A stretch of 64,000 nt of DNA from Allacma fusca. Its lineage: Eukaryota; Arthropoda; Collembola; Symphypleona; Sminthuridae. Numbering within the stretch: position 1 is the first letter of the stretch; each line of letters begins with the position of its first letter. The stretch spans positions 47,651,450 through 47,715,449 of the forward strand of contig OX359250.1 of NCBI GenBank assembly GCA_947179485.1, in the 5' to 3' direction. The notes beneath the pieces were generated by a model, which made no database searches, had not been told where the DNA came from, and worked only from the letters and a program-made list of their open reading frames with translations. The translations under genes and the position numbers were made by a program. Positions 1-11,160 of this stretch are shown piece by piece.

Positions 1-903
1 ATTAAGAACTACAAGAGGAAATTTCCGAGAAATCCTTGGAAAGCCAAAGCAAAAGATTTAGCCAAGATGTTTTCGCGTGTGTTACTTTTAAACAACAACA
101 ATATTTTTGTGACCTCACAAATTTAGGTATTAAAGCCGTTGAACATATTTTCCCCTTAAATTGAAGGGTTAGACAGTTGTACATAGATTTTCAGCACAAT
201 ATTATTAATTTTATATTATTATATACAAACGAAAACAGAGAACTCGCTCATAGAAACATTTATAACTGAGTTCACATTGTTTCTTATTCCAATTATTTTT
301 TGTTGAGCATCATACACGGCAATGTTCTAGCCAAAACTATTATTTTATTTTGCGCAACTAAATTTAAAATACTTTTAAAACAAGTATTGTTTTATGTAAC
401 CGGCTTTAGACTTAGGTTCGAGTTACGTGACGTACCCATAAGAAAATTTGTGTGCCAAGAATTAATTCACAATTATGTACACAATTGTTTGAAATATAAA
501 GGACGATTTGAATGCTGAACGATAAACGAAGTTATATATTTTTTAAAAATGTTGTAAGATGTGAAACTTTTAAGAACAACTATAATATTTTTATAACTGC
601 AAACATTTAGGTTACATTTTCGGAGAACTGAATTTAAACTGATTCGTTTTTCAATTCTTTTTTGTTGAGCTTTATGCAAGGCAACTTTTTCTCCATTATT
701 ATTTTTAAATGCTTTAAAAACCAGTGTAGTTTTATGTTCCTCGCTTTAGAATCAGATTCGAATCACTTATTCAAAAAATATCCGAGTCCTTTAATAAATA
801 ACCTTCCTCCGCGTTCAGAAATCCTAACCTCTTCATACCGTGAATTTTACACAAACTTACAGAGTTTGATTATGCCGACACCGTACTGGTAAACTTTGTT
901 TAC
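1..903 (+). repeat. Degenerate mosaic: two copies of block A
   Basis: No gene. Block A (TTGAGCATCAT...ACTTACCCATA...ACAATTGTTTGAAATA) is present at about 290-520 and again, partly, at 655-775. Its other copies are at 27660-27930, 28105-28225, 34110-34330, 36055-36260 and 50985-51970. Open frames here are short and unsupported. Confidence 0.7.
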
Positions 904-1886
904 CAGACCTGCGTTCGGGTCAAGTATTTTGAGGATCCGAATTTGAACTTGACCTGCACTTACATTTTCAAGTAGATATTTGTCAGTACCCGAACTTGGC
1001 GTTTCGGGTCCCAGGAATTACTTGTCATACATAACATGTAATATCTTGCAAGAAATATTTCCTAAACCCGAACTTGATCCGATAATTGAATGTCGGGTCC
1101 ATAAATCTTGCGAATTGAACTTGGAATTGACTTGAACCCGAACTTGGATTCCATGTATCTACTTGAACCTTACAACTTTGTAGTATGAAGTCGCAAAAAC
1201 ACTCCAACACTCCTCCCGTCGTCTTTATTAAATTCAGATTCGGGTTCACTCATGGTTTTTTTTTGCTTGTGTTACAGTCTCACCGGACAATTTACTTCAA
1301 CAGTTTTTCAAAAATGATCAAAATGAGAAGAATAATTTTAAGCACAACGACTTACAGAATACACAAGTCATTTTAAATGAAAGTGAGCTCCAGCTTCTGT
1401 GCATATCTCTGCAGGCATGGTTTCTAGTAGGGATGCCAATGGTCTAGTCCGGACCATTGATAATGGTCCGTTATTGGTCTGGTCCCGTCTGATTCAATAC
1501 TTGGACCACACCAGATACAATTTGTTCAGCTTCAGGACCAGACATGACCACAGGACCGTGGTCTGAAACGTACGTAAAATAAAACGTTGAGTTAACGAAA
1601 TGACATGGAACAAATTAAAACTGACATTTCTGAGGAAAAAGAAGAATTTTACCGGATAAAATGTGATTATTTAATTGCTCTCAACATGTTTCTGGTAAAT
1701 GGCCCGGAGCATCGTCTTTGGTCTGGTCTGGTCCGAACGACTGGACCAGACCAGACCATTGGCATCACTAGTTTCTAGAATGCCTGTTGCAAAATGCAAG
1801 CAGAAATGCTCATGATCCCGAACTTGCTCCGAACTTGACCTGACTTGGTACTTGTTAAGTACTACTTGAACTTGAGCGCAGCTCTG
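904..1886. mobile_element. hAT-like element, TCAAGTTCAAGT-word family, copy 1
   Basis: Ends CAGACCTGCGTTCGGGTCAA and CAGAGCTGCGCTCAAGTTCA. The interior is packed with ACTTGAAC / GTTCAAGT and CGGGTCAAGT variants. No clear target duplication remains, so it is older than its nested guest at 1428-1770. Relatives: 18030-19945, 54884-56144 and a fragment near 59597. Confidence 0.75.
1428..1770. mobile_element. hAT-type MITE, GGTCCGGACC-word family, copy 1
   Basis: 343 bp with inverted ends TAGGGATGCCAATGGTCT and TAGTGATGCCAATGGTCT and a perfect 8-bp target duplication GTTTCTAG (1420-1427, 1771-1778). The body is filled with direct and inverted copies of GGTCTGGTCC / GGACCAGACC. It is non-coding, so it would need a transposase in trans. 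It is nested in the 904-1886 element; sister copy at 20261-20635. Confidence 0.93.
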
Positions 1887-3486
1887 CTTGTGAGTTTATA
1901 ACCACCATCGTGGATGTTATAAACTTTCCCCATTTCCCGGGTTGTTAGCACGAAACGACTTGAGTTCCTCGTACAAATTTGTGTTCACCCAACGGTCCCT
2001 TGCAATTAATCCTCTTGAGATGAACACATCTGATAAATAGTCACAAAAAAAACAACCTGCAATATATTTGCTTATTCAAATTGTCTTTCGATGTTTTTAA
2101 AATGTCTCAACATTGATGTCGCTCCATACGTATTACGTCCTGAAAATGAGCAGTTTTGAAGCAAAATGTTTTTTGCCGAATTAAAATACCAATAATTACT
2201 TTGAAAATACTTTTCAAAGCCACTGCATCTATTCCCAGGATCCTTACAATGTACAACCAAGTCGCAGAGCTGCTATGTTACTGCATGCCGATGATAACAA
2301 AATCCGAGGAAATATGTTTCAGCAGTAAATCCAACGTCCAGGGATTACTTTATTACACATCGACATCTTTACAGTTAATAACATAACGTCGTCGCAGTTT
2401 GCAAGTGATGCCACCATTTTGTTGCTTTATAAATATAATTAACAAATAACACAGTGCAATTTGTATTAACAATAATTATTAACGGGAATAATCCTAAAAT
2501 AACCAATGATATACATGTGTTTGAAGGTTTATCACCCTTTTGAATTGGCAAATTTTGTACTTGCAAATAACAACTTCTTTAAAATCGTAAAGTCCTCCCA
2601 AACGTAAGCATGTAAAACCGAGGTAGAGGATACAAACTGTTTTTTTTAATGTGCAGCTTGGCTATATTCAGCTTTGAGCAAAGACAAACAACTAGCTTTT
2701 GAAGTCTGATTAATTCACAAAAAGTGAACATTTCGATGTTGACACTATTTGATATATTTTAACTATAGCACTAAGTATCTAATTATAATCAGAAAATCTC
2801 CTCATCTTCAATTTAAAATTTATTTTATTCTTCCGTGAATTGAAGAAATAATTCTAAAAACGATTACGCATTTTCCAAATTCCCAAGCTACGCAAAATAT
2901 TTTTGGAGTACATACTTTCCTGTTAAATGGGTCAATTGATTTGTTTTTTTGTATCCCAATAGAAAAATATTTTCGATTAAACAATTTAACAGTTTTAAAA
3001 AATTTCAAAATAATCAGCGTCGTGTTCACTGGTTTTATATTTTGCCGAAAAAGGAAAACAAGGGTCTAAAAAGATTGTAGTTACTACCATGGACAGTGCT
3101 CCTGAAAACCAAAAGTCAAGTTTATGATTGCGTTATTAATTACACAGAATATTTAAATATGTCTAATTTTCTTTCAATTCTTTTGAGTTTCACTGTGTTG
3201 ATTATATACAAAAACCCTGGGGAATAGTTACAGAGTAAATTACAAGTCTCTATAGTTGCCTTGTTTTTTAGGTGTAACTTCTTAATGTGGCATCCGGCAG
3301 ATCTGATCAATATGTATAGGCATCTGAGATTTTGAGATGTTGTTTGTTGGCTGGAAGAGAATTATCAGTGTATTGATCTAGTAATTTATTTAATACGCCG
3401 AACAATAACTTATTAATTGTTGTTTTAACGATGTTCAAGCATGAAAACAAATAATCAGTTTTCACATTAGACCAATCTTGGGAGAC
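1887..3486 (+). repeat. Degenerate mosaic: blocks C and P1
   Basis: Block C (ATATTTGCTTATTCAAATTG...ATTACGTCCTGAAAATGAGC) at about 2060-2170 and its continuation with a decayed CGCCACTGCATCTATTCCC motif at 2185-2255. A stretch at 3010-3065 recurs at 56690-56740. About 3145-3480 is roughly 85% identical to 50240-50550 by eye. No gene recognised. Confidence 0.7.
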
Positions 3487-3494
3487 GTGTCAAC

Positions 3495-3884
3495 TAGGGA
3501 TGTGACAAACGATATAACGAGACGATATTATCGTCCATATCGTACATTTTGGAGGAAAAATATCGTACGATATTTCTCGTAAATTTTAAACGATATATCG
3601 TATGGTTAAGAGTATCATTTTTAGTTTTTTTCCAGAAATGTCATATTGCAGATCTCTAGCGTTTTTTGTTGAAAATAATTGGCTGCAAATGACGTAAATT
3701 TTGTCCCCAAACGAAACGTCGGCAAAACCAAGGGTCATGTATGTGTTCAATTCCAATTAGCAAGCAAGCCAACATTTAAAATAGTGGTTTTTCCGAATTG
3801 CATACTGTATCGTTATCGTGTATTTTAAAGTCAAATATCGGTAATATCGGTATCGCTCAAAAATGAACGATACGCACATCCGTG
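3495..3884. mobile_element. hAT-type MITE, ACGATATCGT-word family
   Basis: 390 bp. Ends TAGGGATGTG and CACGGATGTG; target duplication GTGTCAAC / CTGTCAAC (7 of 8). Near both ends are many direct and inverted ACGATAT / ATATCGT words. Non-coding. It has a similar word content to 51023-51859 but a different terminus. Confidence 0.85.
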
Positions 3885-3892
3885 CTGTCAAC

Positions 3893-4668
3893 ACTGTATT
3901 GTAAAAATAAACAAAAATTAAAAACATATGCTTTAACGCCACTCAATGGTTTTCTTGGAAAGAGTGACACTTAACTACGCTTAGATAATTCAATTGAATT
4001 GAAGAATTTTTATACATATGTAAACGTACACATTTTATATTGAAATATTTTTGGAATGCATCATTTCGCGGGATCATACTCCGTTCCAGAATATGTAACT
4101 CAAGTGTAAATTTTGTAAATATTATTTCAGTTGGTAGTAAACCACTGAAATGACGAATGTATGTAATCCTTAGGAACGGCTGGATTGTAGATACAAATCT
4201 TAGATTTGTAAATTTCCTGGTTTAAATTTCTGAGGAATGCGATGAAAAATACCCCGAAAAAATTACTGTACCGTTTGCAGAGTCTTAATTGTAGTATTAT
4301 AAATCGCCAGTTGTTATTGTCCCCTAGATATTTTTAAAATATTTTAACATCAACGCCACACAATACATTCTATCGGGAAGTTGGCAGGTAAGAGGCTTAA
4401 CTGTACTGCAAACAATTCAAGTAATAGATGGCAAACGAAATCTACTGCAAAAAAGTGAATCAACATGCACGTTCATTTGGACTGTCGCACAGTAATTGGT
4501 GCCTTACTTACTATAAAATGAAATCCCCATGCAAACCTTTTTAGATGAAAATGCATATTATGACAAAATCTAAAGAATTTCTTCTTCTAAAAAAGCATTT
4601 AATTTATATTTGTGATCTCGACGACTAATTTTAGGGTGTATTGACACTTATACTATTAACAGACTTGC
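3893..4668 (+). repeat. Degenerate mosaic with two ACGCCAC motifs
   Basis: ACGCCAC motifs at 3935 and 4352 after T-rich runs. CAGTTGGTAGTAAACCACTG (4129-4150) recurs near 63900, and 4590-4668 recurs at 60265-60340. No gene. Confidence 0.6.
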
Positions 4669-4676
4669 CATTTATT

Positions 4677-5706
4677 CAGGGTTTCAAAAATGAAAATGCC
4701 CTGGGTTTTATGCCTGCCCACCTGAAAATGCCCTCAAAATGCCAAAAACGCCGAAAATGCCGTGAAAATGCCTTACTTTGAAAATTCCCGGCATTTTGGG
4801 CAGGCATATTCGGCAATTTGGCAAAAGCACATGAAAATGAACATTGAAAAACATACATATATGCACTATGACCATTATTGATCCTCTAGCGTAAACATGG
4901 GAATTTTCATGACATATTCAACCCGATCCAATCTGAAGAAAGTTTTAATGTTGATTCACCAAAAAGAAACCCAATTGTCCTAATTCATTATTTATTGTCG
5001 GTGGTTTAAAAATGGATTAAGAAAGATTTCAAAAATCCTTAAAAATTTTGAAATATTCATTTGCTTTTAAAAGTTGAAAACACTCAATTCTATTATTTAA
5101 GAAGACTTCATGGGGTTTAAAAGAAAGATTTGACCATTGCCTGTGAATGTTTCAAATATTGGTAATAGCAATAAAACATCCAAGACAAAAATGTCTATAA
5201 AAATGAAGTTTCATTGATAATAAATTTTGGATTTTTTAATTTTATCACATACGAACTTGTCGTTAAATATATTTGGAGCCTGTATAGTAAAATTGTATTA
5301 CTCCAAGTAAAACACTAATTTTAGGAGTCCACAATTTTATAATGTGAAAATTATTTTTTGCAGATGTCCAGTGTTCAAACTACGGAATTCTTGTAAGTTT
5401 TAAATATTTTTGTGTTTCATCTTTACAATAATGTTTGCTGGCGAAGTCTTATAAGCATACATCATCATGCATGCAAAAGAAATCTTAATATTATAAAATG
5501 TAAAATAATGATTTGTTTTCATAAAATTCTTTATTAAAAGATACTGTTTCACGTTTTGGTACGCAAAATTAGTAGATAGCTAAAGATCATATCGTAAAAA
5601 TCGGGGCGAAAATGCCCAAAATGCCTGCCCTAGGCTGAATATGCCCCAAATGCCCAAAGTTCCAAAAGTGTCCAAAATCCAGGGCATTTTCAATTTTGCA
5701 ACCCTG
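4677..5706. mobile_element. hAT-type element, AAAATGCCC-word family, copy 1
   Basis: 1030 bp. Ends CAGGGTTTCAAAAATGAAAA and CAGGGTTGCAAAATTGAAAA; perfect 8-bp duplication CATTTATT (4669-4676, 5707-5714). Some 200 bp at the left and 120 bp at the right consist of AAAATGCCC / GGGCATTTT words; the central 700 bp is AT-rich without a usable frame. The flanks rejoin to match 60270-60420, an uninterrupted paralogue. Confidence 0.95.
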
Positions 5707-5714
5707 CATTTATT

Positions 5715-7342
5715 CATGTCAAGCAATAAATTATGAAAAATTGCAAAACAAATTGCCTTCACGCCACTGAATTCATTTTTCTGGAGAAAACATAGATATA
5801 TTTAATGATGACGGTTTGTAAAATTATATTCAAAGGTTAAGAACACCCAGATAGGCTCCTGAAAACACGTCAAAATTGTCTACAAGACGCATATGACATT
5901 TTAAAATAGTTACTGCGCTTCACTATTTGAATTACAACTTAACAACATAATTGTTTTTTAAACTTTTAGTTTTAATTAACTTCAAGTTAAAATATATACG
6001 CAATTAAGGAAGTGATATGGGACGAAAAATTAAATATTTGTAGGTCACACCGAAAATGTACAGTAAAATACAAAAATTTGAAAATACTATCTGCAAGTAA
6101 AATCTAATCTGCACGATCTCTGATTTAAAATACAATTTAAAATAAGCTGCATTTGTAGTAATAGATTTCAAAATTTTGTATTTGATATCCTGTTCTTTAA
6201 AATCGTTAAGCTGTTCCAAACCTAGGCAATTACTTAAGACGTGATGAAACATTCAAATTTCCCATTTCTAGCCCAATTTGTTTCAAATATTTCCAAATTT
6301 CTTCGTTGTGCTAACTTAAAACTTCTTGACATTATTCCCTGACAGAGGTGGAGCAAAGCCAGCCAAACTTTCAAAAGCCAATGCTTTTTGAGAATTGAAA
6401 ATTATTTTTTAAATGTGACGGTTGGCTATACTTAGATTTAAGCCACGTAAACGAAAGTGCTAAAGTTGTAATAATTACGTTAAATACGTAATTACTCCCA
6501 AACTGTCTAGCAATTCCTTCCCAGATTTTGAGAAATTCATGTTTTCACAATTGTGACACAATGAGGCCACAGTTGTTTTTGACAGTTTTCCACATTTTTA
6601 CCACTCCGTTTAAAGTAAAAATATTTTCTGGAACCTTTTTTATCACACAAAACAATCACAAAATTATAAATTATTCATAAATGTTGCCTAGATATTCCTA
6701 AAATGTTTTAACATTCACGCCACTCCAGATATGTAGTCTGGAATTGAAGAATTGCAAGTGTGTGCGTTTGGATTTCTTGCCTGCGTATCGAAATATCAGC
6801 TTTAAATTGTAACGTCGATTGGCTGGAACAATGTCTAGTTACGCAGCGCAGCTCAATACAATTTGCCCGCTTTGGCAAGGACAATATATTTGCTCATTCA
6901 AATTGCCTATGATAATTTAGAAATGCTTAAACATTCATGTCACCCTACTTATTATGTCCTGCAAATCAGTAGCTTTGAACAAAATTTCGTTTGTGACCCC
7001 TGTGACCCTTTCAAGAGAAAAATAAAGCTCATTTTAAAAAGCAAAACTTAAAACTGTGTCAAGTGCCAACACGCATATGAACAGTTTAATTTTGAGTTCT
7101 GTGGTTGAGCTTCACAATTTTAATTGCAAATTTCCAGCATAATTTGTTTTCAAATTTGAGTTTTAAATAGCTTCATATTAAAACGTATATTCAATCAAGG
7201 AAGTGCTATGGGACGTTGGAACGGGGAGGGGGACGGGTGAATTTTGATTCGACGCTACAGTATATATTTTCCAGATGTGCTTGTTACTATAGGTCAAGTT
7301 GCAGTTGTGCTAATGGTTTAAAAAATATAAGCATATTTGCGT
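5715..7342 (+). repeat. Degenerate mosaic: blocks P6, P11, C, P12
   Basis: No gene. About 5930-6250 matches 54600-54885. About 6470-6850 matches 52200-52532 plus 53373-53420 (paralogue split by the element 52533-53372). Block C at 6855-7000 matches 53420-53560 closely. About 7005-7215 matches 60590-60815. ACGCCACT motifs lie at 5760 and 6716. Confidence 0.75.
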
Positions 7343-7350
7343 TTACCATG

Positions 7351-7909
7351 CATAGATGGGCATTTTTTAATCCCTCGCCCTCACCTCATGAGGTATGTAA
7401 CAAAATCTTGTCGCACTCGCTCTCACCCGTAACCCTCACGACACTTTGCGCTGAAACTCGCACTCAGACTCGTGAGGGCCTACTATAAGTCATAAGGACT
7501 CTCCCTCGGCCTCATGAGTCCATCAGTACATCATAACTGCCAGTGCATTGCAATCTAGCTATCACCCAGTTAAGACCTTCAAAAATTCACTTAATTCTTC
7601 AGACCTTTAGCTAATTCTTCTGAACTTTAGCTAATTCTTAAGATATTTAGACTCATTTATGGCAAAAAGGCGGAAATACGAGAATTATTTCGCGGGATTT
7701 AATACTGCTATTCGAACTTCATGAGGGCTACATTTTAGTACTCACCCTCGCCCTCGTTTTCGTACGTACATTTTGCTATGCCTCGCCCTCATTTGTTGAG
7801 GTCCCTTCTTTTAGGATAGGAACTCGCTCTCATCCCTCAAAAATTGAGGCCGAGGGCGAGGGATGAGGGCGAGGGAAGAACTCATACCTCGTGAGGGTGC
7901 CCATCAATG
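7351..7909. mobile_element. hAT-type MITE, CTCATGAG/GAGGGCGAGG-word family, copy 1
   Basis: 559 bp. Ends CATAGATGGGCA and CATTGATGGGCA; perfect 8-bp duplication TTACCATG (7343-7350, 7910-7917). Flanking arms of CCCTCGCCCTCA / TGAGGGCGAGGG words with CCTCATGAGG palindromes. Terminal CAT instead of CAG/TAG is unusual for hAT, but the 8-bp duplication supports the assignment. Confidence 0.88.
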
Positions 7910-7917
7910 TTACCATG

Positions 7918-8574
7918 TCCTAACATTTTGTACTTCAATACTACGATTTAAATATTAATTTGCATTTGCAAACTGTATTTGGATTCTTTTTTAAATTGCA
8001 TTTTCCATTGTACAGATACAACATATTTTGACTTGTTCCGTTATACATTTTTTGTACAATCACAAGTGTTTGTCATTGCTCGCATTTTTGAAATAATTAT
8101 TTTAAAATACGTAGAAATTTCACCCAGCATAAGATATTTTCCGAGCTTATAACTCTGCAAAAGACTCTATTTCGTTTATATTCTACTTACAAAAATTTCT
8201 TTGAGTAAACAGTACAAGTTTTAAACTACTTCAATATACACAAAGCTTTGATTAAAATATGTCAAATGGCAGCAACCCCAATATTTCAAGTAATTACCTG
8301 GTTCCAATAAGAGTATAAAAGCTAGAAGTTTTTGTCCATGCTTAAGGTGAACTGTTGACAAGCGGCTCTTATTTGGTAACAGTTTTGTTATCTTAGCAAA
8401 TATAACTTAAATTATTTAAACTCAAAGTTAATTATCGTCGGCTAAACTTCCTAACCGGCTAAAATAAAAAAATGCTTAGAATGCTGACCGGCTATTTAGC
8501 GCTGTCGCTCAAAACTCAAACCAGCCATAATTCCCCGATTCCCCTTAACTTGCCCACACCTTCCGCTCCAATTA
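7918..8574. other. AT-rich intergenic DNA
   Basis: No gene or element recognised. About 8340-8410 (TTGACAAGCGGCTCTTATTT) recurs at 62960-63000, so it belongs to the same degenerate mosaic. Confidence 0.5.
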
Positions 8575-9150
8575 CACTAATCCCCGTACTACTCATCTAC
8601 TAATAATAATCCCATTATTTCCCCTCCACTTCACATCCATTTCCCTTTCAACTACATTGCCCTCCACTTCCACTTTCCCTCCCATACAACTCCACTTTCC
8701 CTCCGCTACAACTCCACTTCCCCTCAAATGCATCTCCACTTCCCCTCCACTTCCCGAAAGTGGATATGTAGTGGAGGGAAAGTGGGAGTGGAGGGCAAGT
8801 GGAGGGCAAGTGGAGATGTAGTGGAGGGAAAGTGGAAGTGGAGGGGAAGTGGAGGGCAAGTGGAGTTGTAGTGGAGGGAAAGTGGAAGCGGAGGGCAAGT
8901 GGAGGAGAAGTGGAGGGCAATGTAATTGAAAGGGGAGTGGAGGGGAAGCGGAGGGGAAGTGGACGGCAATGTAATTGAAAGGGAAACGGATGGGAAGTGG
9001 AGGGGAAATAATGGGATTATTATAAGTAGATGGGTAGTACGTGGGATTAGTACCATGGGAGGGGAAGTGGAAGTGATGTGGAGAGGTAGTGGAGAGGTAG
9101 TGGAGGGGAAGTTGGGTGGAAGTGAAGGGGAAGCGGAGGGAAGTGGAGGA
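8575..9150. repeat. Purine-rich giant palindrome (GGAAGTGGAGGG words)
   Basis: Left arm all-pyrimidine (CCTCCACTTCCC), right arm all-purine (GGGAAGTGGAGG). Outer arms pair almost perfectly: ACTAATCCCCGTACTACTCA... at 8576 with ...TAGTACGTGGGATTAGT ending 9052; the turn is near 8755-8765. A further 100 bp of purine words extends to 9150. Long open frames through it are Pro/Ser/Leu low-complexity and not genes. Probably a fold-back transposon or another word-built element, ends undefined. Confidence 0.8.
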
Positions 9151-9247
9151 CATATCTATATATATACGGGTAAGCCTGGGGCTTACTACCTCCCTTCATT
9201 AAGAGACGTCATTTGGGGTGATTCCTGTCAGCAGTTACGCATGCCTG
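9151..9247. other. Short unique stretch with GTAAGCC palindrome
   Basis: Contains GTAAGCCTGGGGCTTAC, a hairpin, and TA-rich sequence. With 9695-9720 (CACTTATAGTGAGAGTTGACTG) it may be the remains of one small TA-type MITE that was split by the AACCGGTT-word element. Confidence 0.3.
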
Positions 9248-9255
9248 CTTATAAG

Positions 9256-9686
9256 CAGGGTTGGCAAGTGGCAAGAAATGGCCTGGCCGTTATTGGTTAA
9301 AATCCGGTTCTTACCGGCTTGGTCCAATTGCTTGGGTTGGTACAAAATGGTCGTAATTAATATTATCCAAATAAATCCACTGTCCATTAAAAACCGGTTT
9401 TAACCAAAACGTACCACCGGCATGGCTAATATTGAACAGATAAAATTAAATAAAAATATAAATATTGATAAATATGAACATAGGGTTGCCAAGTGGTCAG
9501 AAATGGCCTGGTTATTATTGGTTAAAATCCGGTTCTAACCGGCCCGGACCTGTTGTATAGGTTGGTATTAAATGGCCATAATTAATACTATCCAAATAAG
9601 TCCACTGTTCAATAAAAACCGGTTGTTACCATTTCATGCCACTGGCTTGGCCTTTATAGATAAAAGCCGGTTTTTTGCCAACCCTG
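9256..9686. mobile_element. hAT-type MITE, AACCGGTT-word family, dimeric, copy 1
   Basis: 431 bp. Both ends read CAGGGTTGGCAA inward; perfect 8-bp duplication CTTATAAG (9248-9255, 9687-9694). Made of two head-to-tail halves of about 215 bp, each with GGCCTGG, ATTGGTTAAAATCCGGTT, AAATGG-CATAATTAAT and AAAACCGGTT. The inner junction (about 9481) carries an AGGGTTGCCAAGTGG internal start. Confidence 0.95.
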
Positions 9687-9694
9687 CTTATAAG

Positions 9695-11160
9695 GGTGTC
9701 ACTTATAGTGAGAGTTGACTGTCGAGTCTACCTTTGATTGCAGTTTTGAGTTCATCCAAAATCTCCGTCCATTGCGTCACATAGTGGCAAGTGGCACTTC
9801 GCCCCTTAGTTACTTAGAAGATCGTGCTTCATAAATTGCTTATATTTAATTGAATCGGTGCTACGGTTACTTTTGACTTTCTGTCAACTGTGTAAATAAG
9901 TAGCTTAAATTTATTTCGAACTTTGAAAATTTTCATTTTAACTATTTGAAAACTTGGCATGTACCAAATAATTTAAAAGATAATAATACAAAAATAGGAA
10001 ATAACTACCGACAAGTTGTAATTCCAACTGGGAAATTTTTCCTTTGCAACAAAATTGCGTTGACATCAGGCATAAAATAGATATCCTGGGACGTGGAAAT
10101 AATGTCAGGTTTATCGCTGCACTCATGAATATTAGTTTCTCCCTATTTGACCATATCAGGAACTAACTCACAAAATATTTGATTCCAAAATTTTCTAGGA
10201 AATTCTTTTCCAGTAGTGTTTGTTTTATTTGCCAATTCTTGAGGTCCCAGTGGCCACTCATGATTCAAAGTCAGAATTTTCACTGATGTTTTGTTTCACC
10301 CCTGTAACTACATATTTGTCTCAAGTTTGTTTAATATGATTAAGTTTTTGTGGCCTCAATTCTCAGTATAAAGACCCTCTACATAGCTCGATGGAAAACC
10401 CTCAGAATTTTCTATAAAGAGCGTTAGAACATATTATTACAAACATTTCCTGCGACTGTTGAAATTCATGGAAGTCAGGAACGCATTTTTAAGTGTGGGG
10501 GGTTTTTCTGTTTTTTGGAATTTTAACCCACACTTTATATACAAATTCATTTAAAATGAAAGAAGGGACAGTGCACATATGGAAAAATGAATGCAACATA
10601 CATACAAGACCATAGTTATTGCGTCTACCTCAGGTCTGCAGACGTATATATCTCAAGGTTGCAATAAATATCGGTTTATATTTTCACCCCATTAATCTGG
10701 GTCGAAAATTGGTTCACAGAGTCGAGAAGTGCCAACCAAAGTTGATGTTGTTTTTAAATATTAATTTCTAATGTTTGTGAGTCTCATAGAAATGTTTTTT
10801 TCGGAAAGTTTCGAGCCTAATTTGTAAAAAATTTCATGGATTCTGTAAGCTGCTATTATATAGGACCGTATGGTAAGAAATACGGACATGACCATTACCT
10901 TTAAAGAAATTCAACTTGAGGAACAGAAGCGAGGACGATGCAGTATGACGGAATTTCTGAACTTCAATTTTTCATGGACAGCCCGGCGTTCATAGATTTT
11001 TACGGGAAACTAAATTTGCAGAAACGTTAATGAGGATTCATTTATGTCTAGCCCATCTACCTACGTGAACGAATTCGGTAATAAAACCTGCAAATACAAG
11101 AGAAAGTTTTTGAATTGCCATAAAAAGAGTTTTTCTTAACACCAATCTCACTTCAATTAC
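9695..11160 (+). repeat. Degenerate mosaic: blocks P2 and P4
   Basis: About 9990-10440 is similar (some 85% by eye) to 17395-17800, with further copies at 21210-21870 and 50065-50200. About 10545-10640 recurs at 21955-22050. About 10730-11100 recurs at 32140-32271 joined to 33677-33880. It includes the FMDSP open segment annotated separately. No intact gene. Confidence 0.75.
10903..11030 (+). pseudogene. Coding relic of block P4, copy 1
   Basis: Reads KEIQLEEQKRGRC, then after a frame change LQFFMDSPAFIDFYGKLNLQ and a TAA. The same segment occurs at 54453, 33689 and, partly, 27598, with differences that are often synonymous (AGC/AGT, CCG/CCA). I infer a former coding exon. The family is unknown to me. 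Confidence 0.4.

Noticed and set aside
8593-9153. 186-codon open frame on the minus strand and overlapping frames
   Set aside because: Its translation is only Pro/Ser/Leu/His low complexity produced by the CCACTTCCC word repeats in a palindrome.
9165-9720. A single TA-type MITE spanning both sides of the AACCGGTT-word element
   Set aside because: The right edge CACTTATAGTGAGAGTTGACTG looks like a terminus but I could not find its partner on the left.
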